Positions 57,231 to 64,000 of a stretch of 64,000 nt of DNA are shown in pieces. Made by a program: the position numbers and the translations under genes. Source of the DNA: Breviolum minutum Mf 1.05b.01 (taxonomy: Eukaryota > Sar > Dinophyceae > Suessiales > Symbiodiniaceae); NCBI GenBank assembly GCA_000507305.1, contig DF239573.1, positions 121,019-185,018 on the forward strand, in the 5' to 3' direction. The first letter of the stretch is position 1. Each line of letters opens with the position of its first letter. The notes under the pieces are model-generated. The model saw only the letters and a list, made by a program, of their open reading frames with translations, was not told the origin of the DNA and did no database searches.

Positions 57231-57474
57231 GGCAGGTGATTTAATCAACAGCTAACTACATCAGTTCATGTTGGCAGTTTCCTATTTTTGGGAATCTCGA
57301 ATGAATAGGATTCCTGTTGGGAACATGTCTAAGAACAGGCTTCATCAGCTACATAAAACACTAACTTCCGATGGTCGTGACATTCTTTTTGAGTTTCAAG
57401 TTGTTCCTGCTTAACGGCAATCATTCACGACCTCGAAAAAATGAAGGAGAATCGAGCAGCGGTTAAAGCCCTTG

Positions 57475-57760
57475 TGACATTCCTTTATACTGGTTGGCTA
57501 CTTGGAGGATCATCCCATTTAAATTTAGTAAGTGGTTAATAACCATGGTTAGTAAGTCCCCTAAGTAGGGTTATTCCCCTTCCAAATGGCCTAATTGGCT
57601 TATAAATAGGACTTACTAACCACAACCTAACTGGGATGATCCTCCAAGTAATGGAGATCCTAATTAATCCTTATAACTGGGTAGCATTTCACCCCCAAAT
57701 ATAGCCCAACCAACCTGGGTGCATTGATCACCGCTCAATTGTTCACTGAAGGCTCTAGAG
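57475..57760. mobile_element. Family D foldback nested in a family F repeat
   Basis: 57498-57650 is a family D element (ctacttggaggatcatccc / gggatgatcctccaagta). Family F sequence stops at its left edge (cttgtgacattcctttatac) and resumes at its right (tccttataactgggtagcat; gcattgatcaccgctca). The foldback is therefore an insertion younger than the family F copy. Confidence 0.75.
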
Positions 57761-57888
57761 TTGCGAAATGCCTGAGAATGATGAAAGTTCCAACAAACTC
57801 AACATGAAGTCGCAAACGAAAATTGCCATCGATGTTGAAAGATGGTGAAGCTATGTCTCAAAATAAGGTACACCCTATAAAAATGTTT

Positions 57889-58311
57889 TTAAGGCGTCCT
57901 TTTGTTTCTATATAGAAATTTTTGGGATTCTGTGTGTAAAGGCTTCAAAAACAAACACAGCAGCCTAAAAATGATGCTTTGGAAAAGGATGTTTCTTTCA
58001 ACTATCGGGACTTCTGGTGTTTTCCATATTAGGGTTTTCGAGGGGTGTATCATATCGCTCCTTCTTTGTTCAATCAAAGATTTTAGCTGCTCTTTTTCTT
58101 GGGGGAAACCCAATTTTCCAGCCTTCAAAGGTGTCTTTGGATGGCAAAGAATATTTTTTGGGAAATGGCTAAAACTGCACAAAACTGATTGACAACTAGA
58201 GTTGAAATTGTGTGAACAAAACTGAGGCTTTTTTGGGTCTTTACCCTGGGTGTGGCTCATTGAAACTGGCGACTTAAAAGCAAACACAAACAAAATAACT
58301 ATACAATGCAT
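57889..58311 (-). CDS. 140-codon open frame, possibly coding
   Basis: Protein-like text in the middle (AGKLGFPQEKEQLKSLIEQR), but codon third positions are not G/C biased and the plus strand carries an overlapping 96-codon frame. No splice borders identified. Confidence 0.25.
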   Translation of the reverse strand: MHCIVILFVFAFKSPVSMSHTQGKDPKKPQFCSHNFNSSCQSVLCSFSHFPKNILCHPKTPLKAGKLGFPQEKEQLKSLIEQRRSDMIHPSKTLIWKTPEVPIVERNILFQSIIFRLLCLFLKPLHTESQKFLYRNKRTP

Positions 58312-58561
58312 TACAATCCTATACTACATTGGATCTACCCCCCACCCAGTAACAATGGCAAGCGAAGGTCTGTAGCGATTTGCAACTAAAAATGTACTAA
58401 TCCTTGTGGTGACTAAGCCAACCTATACACATGAGTCACATAAGTCTCGAGCCATCACCAAAAAAACCAAACATTTCCAAATGAATCAACCTCACCACCA
58501 TCCCAAGACATCCAGACGCCTCCTGACGTGTTTTAGGTAGGATTTTTTGGGGTCCAAATAC

Positions 58562-58673
58562 CCTCTCACGAGGTGTTTGGATGTCTGAGCATCGCTTTTT
58601 GTTCGAAGACTCGATCGACATACGTTCATGTGTGAGCGCCGGCCAAATGCCTACGGCACTGTCGCGGAGCACA
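58562..58673 (-). CDS. Candidate exon, product unknown
   Basis: 112 bp, minus strand. Acceptor ccttgcgtcaaccgcgcag, donor GAGAGG|GTATTTGG. 37 codons (VLRDSAVGIWPALTHERMSI, then a Lys/Arg-rich part) with about 58% ending in G/C. A family F repeat follows on the other side at 58735-58862. Confidence 0.48.
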
Positions 58674-59427
58674 CTGCGCGGTTGACGCAAGGAGTCCTGG
58701 TAACTGGCACAAAAAGCAGCGGCACAACAAAACCACCAGTGACATTCCCATTTTACTGGTTCCTTAATGGGAATCCTGGAATCCTTATAATGGCCGATAA
58801 TAATCCCTATAAAACTGGATCGTATAAACTCTTATATACAGTCTTTTTATTCATTGCTCACATGTCGTCATCGTATTAGGATTCACCCATCCTCGCGATC
58901 ACATCCTTACTTTTTCTATAAGGCCGAACAAAAAAATACCAGCCTTATTTCTACTGGTGGTCGTAGTACATGCAGGTGTTTGCAGATGTTGCGAATCGTT
59001 GATTTCACCAAGCATCAACCGATGAAAGAGCCATCAGGTATCTACTTATAAGTTATACGTTATAAGTATTGCATGGGAGCTTTTGGAATGACATGCCATC
59101 ACAATAACCATCCTGGAATAAAAATATATAATCTCCCTTAAATCTTGCACAATTTCGTTTCTTTGATGATTTTTTCTTGGTGGGAATAGTCCAATTTCAA
59201 TTTGGGTATCATGTTGGACCTTGTGCAAGCGAACATTTGAAAAGGAATGCACCATCTTTAGATCTAAAATGTCCTGCGATTCTTTTCAAAAAAATGGCCC
59301 AAAGCCCAAACACTATTTCTATCATTTCATCTCATTTCTACCAAACTCACCGCAGTGGAAACCACAAAACAATCCCTCGGCGCAAATTCTCTCCACATTT
59401 TTTGTTTTGGCGTCCTTGCATTTCAAG

Positions 59428-59503
59428 CGTCGCAAAATCACCTGAGGAGACTGGCATATGTGCCGGGGTCAAGGTTGTCGAATGGTCACCCCACATTGAA
59501 TAG
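59428..59503 (+). CDS. Candidate terminal exon
   Basis: Acceptor gtccttgcatttcaag after a T-rich tract, then VAKSPEETGICAGVKVVEWS and a stop at 59501-59503. Neutral codon bias. It is the end of a 108-codon open frame. Confidence 0.38.
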
Positions 59504-59799
59504 GGAATCGTTATATTGGGGAAAAACGACCCCTACTCTTGTTTTTATGAACCCTACTATTCGGTTGATAACCATCTCCTATTATATATATGGAAACAAT
59601 GGGAGTTTAGGCCCCAACAAATATGTTTTTTTCAGACATTGATCCCATAAAAATAACCAACCATTCATGCAAATAAATATACTGAACCCATGGATCCGTC
59701 ATGGATTTTTGTGTGTTTGTAAATGCTCAAAATAATTTGGCCCGCTGAAGAATCAGAAAAAGTGGCAAAACATCATTAAGCCACTACCCAGATACCAAC

Positions 59800-60175
59800 T
59801 CTTGATCCCGACTTCAATATAACTACTATTGACAGTGAAAGTTCTATTGATGACTTTGATATCAAATGAACATAATCAAGCATTTCAAATTGAATCTGGT
59901 TATGAAGATAGATATGCATTTGGTCTTTTCAGTAACGGTAATTTTGCAGTAACAATATGTGAAGAAAAAAAAATATAACACTTTAACTTTTGATTTGAAA
60001 GATAGATAAAAGGATACTAAATTGATAACTTAAAATCTTGTACAATGAAAACTATTTCTTTTATACTATCTAAATCAAAATACTTACTGTAAACATAATC
60101 ATATTTAATTATATTAATTATAGTAAATTATGATTTTAATTATATTAATTATAGTAAATTATGATTTTAACATGT
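59800..60175. other. AT-rich non-coding segment with a 34-bp tandem pair
   Basis: GC drops noticeably. taattatattaattatagta followed by aattatgatttt occurs twice in a row at about 60105-60170. No foldback. Confidence 0.6.
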
Positions 60176-60177
60176 AT

Positions 60178-60573
60178 TTATACAGTGAAAATGAAAAAAT
60201 AGTTATTTATTTTACAGTCAGAATGAGCCAAACCTCTCATTCCACTCAAACTTCTTAAGATGTTGTAAATAGGAGTAAAATTATTCATTACAGATCCACT
60301 TCCTACATGTTGAAGAATATGAACTATCTGTAGCAGGTGCAGTATTATACATACCAATGTCCAATTGAAGTGTGGCATGATCAATTCTTGAAAAAATACC
60401 AGTGGTTGATGATCTTCTGCTTTAAGAGCAAAAGAAAAAGCATTTACACAACTTGGAAAACTACTTTGTGTATCTAGTTTTGAATCATCATGCTGGTACT
60501 TCAAGTGGCTGAAAATGATCAATGGAATCTGCTTGACCGGGAACTTCTCGAAAGCTTTCTTGAACCCTTCGGT
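60178..60573 (-). CDS. Candidate exon(s), product unknown
   Basis: Minus strand. A good acceptor (gaggcgtttttcttgcacag) at 60574 is followed by TEGFKKAFEKFPVKQIPLII, with about 70% G/C-ending codons over 28 codons. The frame remains open to 60178 but bias is lost after about 60490, where GC also falls, so the exon probably ends near 60466-60507 (GTAGTT or GTACCA). Confidence 0.45.
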   Translation of the reverse strand, partial: TEGFKKAFEKFPVKQIPLIIFSHLKYQHDDSKLDTQSSFPSCVNAFSFALKAEDHQPLVFFQELIMPHFNWTLVCIILHLLQIVHILQHVGSGSVMNNFTPIYNILRSLSGMRGLAHSDCKINNYFFIFTV

Positions 60574-60579
60574 CTGTGC

Positions 60580-60770
60580 AAGAAAAACGCCTCAACTTAT
60601 CCAGATAGGGCATAGGATTGTCCTTGCAAACAATGCTCATGTGAACTGCATTGAATGCAATGTGAGAATTGCCCGTTGTCAGAAATGACAACGTGGAATC
60701 ATAGCCCGTGTACATGTTCTGGATATCGTGGCACCAAAAATGGTCATCCATGCATGAGCCATGTCCATCC
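60580..60770 (-). CDS. Candidate exon upstream of the 60.57-kb exon
   Basis: Minus frame with strongly protein-like text (MDDHFWCHDIQNMYTGYDST, then HMSIVCKDNPMPYLDK). It overlaps the putative acceptor of the next exon in a different frame, so either the true donor is earlier or the locus carries a frameshift. Family unknown. Confidence 0.4.
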
Positions 60771-60839
60771 CTTCTCTGCTGAGCAGCCTCCGGTGACCGC
60801 GACACTGCCGGGGTCCGGAGTCCAGGGTCTGCCATTACG

Positions 60840-61275
60840 CTTCACATGGAAAACCCCTCAAATGTGCCGGCACCTCGGTTGTCATGTGTTTTGGTACCCA
60901 TAAGGCCAATTTTTTCGGGGCCTAGCTCCATAAACTAACGATCGGCAAAAGGGGCCCACCTTGAAGTTTACGTTTTTTTCTTCATCATCCACACTTGGGC
61001 TCCCTCCGTTTCTGGAAAAAAAAATCTGCCAATCTCAAAAATGCCTCACCTCCTCACGATCATCGGTGCGCACCAATACACGATACCTGATCCGAAGTCC
61101 ATGGAGTTGGCAGGTGGGCGTAGATTATCTTGGGGGATGCCTCTTGGTGGGGAGAAAGCGAAGCGAAGGTATTTTTTGAATTTTTTGGAAATTCAAAACA
61201 TCGCAAAATATCTATATACTGTATACAAAATCAATTTTTGGCATTATGGTGACATGAGTACAAGATGCAAGTATT
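60840..61275. other. No supported gene
   Basis: Contains the GGGCCC half-arm (ggggcccaccttg, 60951-60963) of the 22.9-kb foldback and open frames without clear borders. Confidence 0.4.
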
Positions 61276-61511
61276 CTAGTTGTTGGTTTCAACCCATTTG
61301 AAAAATATGCTCGTCAAATTGGACCATTTCCCCAAGTAGGGGTGAAAACACAAAACATATCTGAAACCACCCACCACCCAGTATTGTTGAAGATAAAGAT
61401 AAGATTTGGATGTTTCCGAAAATAGTGGTACCCCCAAATCATCCATTTAATAGGGTTTTCCATTATAAACCATCCATTTTGGGATACCCCTATTTTTTGG
61501 AAACATCCAAT
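61276..61511. mobile_element. Family C foldback followed by family G foldback
   Basis: 61276-61380: ctagttgttggtttcaacc / tctgaaaccacccacc with core ttggaccatttccccaagta. 61409-61511: ggatgtttccgaaaatagtg / ttttttggaaacatcc, inner tggtacccccaaatcatcc and tccattttgggatacccc. Confidence 0.75.
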
Positions 61512-61696
61512 TGTTTCCTACTTGGTGGTAAACATGGGATACTTCCGTAGCCAAGCTTGCACCAAGTTTTGCAAAACAATCGCGCCTGTAAACAGATTTT
61601 TTTTGCCCCGGAAATAGCACTTCTAACTGGGGACTTTCAACCGATTTGCAAAAAAAATCGACTCGAAATGGAAAGATCTTCCCTAAGTTTGGAAAT

Positions 61697-61785
61697 TAGG
61701 TCACATATTCCCCAAATGGTGGTGAAAAACGTTGTTATTTACCATGGTAGAATCTGTAAAAACATGCACCTGAAACAAACACAAG
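61697..61785. repeat. Interspersed repeat, family H
   Basis: acatattccccaaatggtgg, ttaccatggtagaatctgta, cacctgaaacaaacacaag. Shared with five other copies between 40 and 53 kb. Confidence 0.65.
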
Positions 61786-62179
61786 CTTACAGTAACTTCT
61801 GCCATCTTCCTGAAAGCTGGTTGACTTCTTTCCCAAAATGGGAATCTTCCCCAAATAGGGGTCAAACATACAACCTTTTGGAAAACATCACCTATTCACC
61901 TAGACCTTACTTCGCCTTGCAGATTTCGGTGTAATCTCAGATCCTAAAGTCTCAAACACACATCTTGGACTGATTGTCACATCTTTCCATCTTCAGTATT
62001 TTTTCCACTGCTATATTTAATTACATTTTTACCACGAATCAGTGTCAAAGAAACATCAACGATTTACATCAATTCCAACATTTCGAAACAACACATGAAC
62101 AAAAACCATCAACTTATATACCACAATCCCAATGCTTCAAACACCTAAAGCATTCACCAATTCGTCCTTTTTCTCTAAG

Positions 62180-62320
62180 TTTGATTGTTCGAATTTTAAC
62201 ATCCCCAACCACCAGCTGCATACCAACCCGCGCTTTGCCCGCTGCAAGTTACAAGTAGTTATCGTGAAAACCAACGACGTTGCACATCTCAGGAAATGCA
62301 GGAGTTCCCTCATCACCTGA
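62180..62320 (+). CDS. Candidate terminal exon, product unknown
   Basis: Acceptor cgtcctttttctctaag, then 46 codons (FDCSNFNIPNHQLHTNPRFA, then VVIVKTNDVAHLRKCRSSL) to TGA 62318-62320; about 59% end in G/C. A family D-type end (tgaggatcatcccaggac) starts right at the stop. Confidence 0.45.
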   Translation, partial: FDCSNFNIPNHQLHTNPRFARCKLQVVIVKTNDVAHLRKCRSSLIT

Positions 62321-62419
62321 GGATCATCCCAGGACGGACGCTTCAGTGGTTAGGATCACCCTTGAAAACACAAATGCTCCCCCCTTCAACCAGAGAAAAC
62401 AGGTGAGTCACGAAAGAAA

Positions 62420-63080
62420 CCTGACATTTCATTGAATCCTGGTTGGTTCATGATGGGATCCTTACATATAATGGTCTATGAAATACACCCCCCAAGATTA
62501 ACATAGAACCTGAAAATTATGGTTTGGAAGATGTTGCTCCTGTTCCAGGGGTGTATTGTCAGGTTCCATGTAAATCTTCCCAGGTGTAATCTCTAGATAG
62601 CTGGGTAGGATGTCATCCCTAGATGACTGGGCAGGAACTGTAAACATCTGAGGAAAAACAACAACTCTTACTGTTGTTTGATAGGGGTCCTTACAGTGGT
62701 TGCTATAATCCTAGATAGCTGGGGAGGATGTCATCCCCTGTTTTTTTTCATTGCTCAGGTGGATAAATCCATCATTTTAATCCCCTTTAAACGGTGATGT
62801 TTTTGAACCCCAAATTCCCAGACAGGAACGTCCTGAACCTCTGAAAACCAGTCCAAGGTGACAGGGATATTTCATTCGTATATGAGTTCTTCAGTAAGGT
62901 CCACGGTCCAAGGTATCTTTTGAAAGGTGGTCACGCCATGATATTGGCCCAAACGTGTCGGCTATCAACAACTGCAAGATTAACATGGAACATAATTCCC
63001 TGGAGGTTCGGTTCACATCCTTATCCTTTCAAACATGGGTGATGGTTGTAGGTTCCAGCCGTTAATCTTGCAGGGAAGTT
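62420..63080. mobile_element. Repeat cluster: family F pieces and two family B foldbacks
   Basis: Family F pieces at 62440-62480, 62590-62640 and 62690-62760. Family B foldbacks at 62485-62589 and 62971-63076. The first family B element sits between family F pieces, so it may be a nested insertion. The phrase tatcaacaactgcaag occurs at both 62963 and 63204. Confidence 0.65.
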
Positions 63081-63117
63081 TCAACAACTGCAAAAATCAA
63101 TTACCAGCTCCACATGT

Positions 63118-63177
63118 TGATTTTTGCCCACCACATAGGGGTGAAAATGAACAATATTTGAAACCACCACCTACAGT
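63118..63177. mobile_element. Right half of a family C foldback
   Basis: tgcccaccacataggggtga and atttgaaaccaccacctaca; the left arm is missing. Confidence 0.5.
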
Positions 63178-63224
63178 AGATGACCACAGCCCAAAGGTGG
63201 CCGCTATCAACAACTGCAAGGGAC

Positions 63225-63316
63225 CTTGCTTTTGCCCAGTCACCATCGGTCATCCACAACTCCTCACGCACCGACATCACCTTTCGAACCGAAAAATCCT
63301 CAGCCAACTTCATCAA
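63225..63316 (-). CDS. Candidate exon, product unknown
   Basis: Minus strand: MMKLAEDFSVRKVMSVREEL then WMTDGDWAKAR, about two thirds of codons ending in G/C, donor GCAAG|GTCCCT at 63224. The start may be an ATG at 63316 or an acceptor-like gttttgatgaag. If ATG, this could be a first exon. Confidence 0.48.
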
Positions 63317-63658
63317 AACGCCACCACCTTAGCAAAGCCAAGTTAGCATCCCAGGCAGGTTCCTACATCCAGTGCTTGGATGTTCCGTTGGTTTTGTTAG
63401 GATCAAGGGTGATCGGATCAATGGCTTACTTCACCTATTAATGGGGGTATTACTTGGGGTTATAACTCATTGATCCTAACCTTTGATCCTTACTTCCTCG
63501 GACATCCTACATCCAGTCAGCTGATGGGGGTAGCTGCCTTTCCTCCACCTTTCCACTTCACCTTTTGACTCCCCCCGTGTGTTTTTTTCAAAGAACCATT
63601 CCTTGAGGGGACGTTAAAGCAAGCAACAAAAAAATCGCCATCAAACTCAAATTACCCT

Positions 63659-63844
63659 GTGATTTTGAGGATTCAACGGGGTTATGTTCAACAGCTCATT
63701 CAGTTAGGAGGTAGGAAAATGTCAGTACGAATCATCCCCAATGACCCGGCTACTTCGCTCCCCCCAAGGTTGATGGAAGTTGTTGGGTCGAACAAAGATT
63801 CTGAACTTGGCGAGAAAATCATCTTCTTCGAACTCCCCAAGTGA
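63659..63844 (+). CDS. 61-codon open frame, possibly coding
   Basis: MSVRIIPNDPATSLPPRLME to IIFFELPK, stop at 63842-63844 or donor CCCAA|GTGAAC. 23 of 41 codons end in G/C. Two minus frames are equally open, so coding is plausible but strand is not settled. Confidence 0.3.
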   Translation: MILRIQRGYVQQLIQLGGRKMSVRIIPNDPATSLPPRLMEVVGSNKDSELGEKIIFFELPK

Positions 63845-63929
63845 ACACCCAAACTTCGCATTTCTGCTTCATGTCGCCCGATATCCGAACAACTAGACCA
63901 CACTCTGGCCCGAAAGAATGATAGCCCAA

Positions 63930-64000
63930 CGTGGTGTGGTGCTATTGTGGTGGTGTGGTGTTACTGTGGTGGTGTGGTGTTATTGTGGTAGTGTTTTAGT
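63930..64000. repeat. (GTGGTGTGGTGTTATT)n short tandem repeat at the right edge
   Basis: About four imperfect copies of gtggtgtggtgttaytgtgg, running to the window end. Confidence 0.7.

Noticed and set aside
1..64000. tRNA, rRNA or snRNA genes
   Set aside because: No cloverleaf with recognisable A/B boxes and no conserved rRNA core segment was seen by eye; a covariance-model scan would be needed to exclude small RNAs.
1..64000. Reverse transcriptase, integrase or transposase of autonomous elements
   Set aside because: No catalytic motif (such as the YxDD or DDE pattern in a long frame) was seen. The foldbacks appear non-autonomous, with any helper outside this window.

Overview
This is a window of nuclear DNA from a eukaryote with large, intron-rich, repeat-laden genes. 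The most likely source is a dinoflagellate of the coral-symbiont type (Symbiodiniaceae). That is an inference from four things: moderate GC; short exon-like islands of about 30-170 bp with GT-AG borders and G/C-ending codons, separated by long non-coding tracts; tandem copies of a ubiquitin-like/BspA-type leucine-rich-repeat gene; and very abundant short foldback elements. There is no bacterial operon structure, no tRNA or rRNA gene and no CRISPR array that I could see.

Layout. At 1-3647 is the 3' part of a plus-strand multi-exon gene. At 3.6-9.2 kb is a tandem duplication of about 3 kb; each unit carries one uninterrupted gene encoding a ubiquitin-like domain followed by 23-residue BspA/LRR_5 repeats (about 19 repeats in the first copy, 14 in the second). 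From 9 to 26 kb there are scattered exon-like islands, mostly plus strand, among foldback repeats, with an extremely AT-rich block holding a 626-base assembly gap at 13.3-14.65 kb. At 26,877-28,979 (minus) is the third confident gene, an uninterrupted GTPase of the guanylate-binding-protein/atlastin type with a glycine-rich hydrophobic segment near its C-terminus. From 29 kb to the right edge are isolated exon-like islands on both strands, tandem repeats (36.1-36.5 kb, 39.16-39.26 kb), an assembly duplication around a single N at 44,855, and dozens of short interspersed repeats.

The dominant non-genic feature is a set of about ten families of 90-200 bp elements with long terminal inverted repeats. 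The families differ in their ends but several share a similar interior (a 'gaagatg ... ttcctttt' core). They lie between and directly against exon-like islands and in two places interrupt another repeat. They look like MITEs or introner-like elements and are the best candidate here for something not yet well described.

Limits. Only the two LRR genes and the GTPase are uninterrupted enough to call with confidence. The other coding calls are exons inferred by eye from splice-like borders, phase and third-position GC. Several of these islands are open on both strands, so strand, frame and exact ends may be wrong. Foldback coordinates are good to a few bases.
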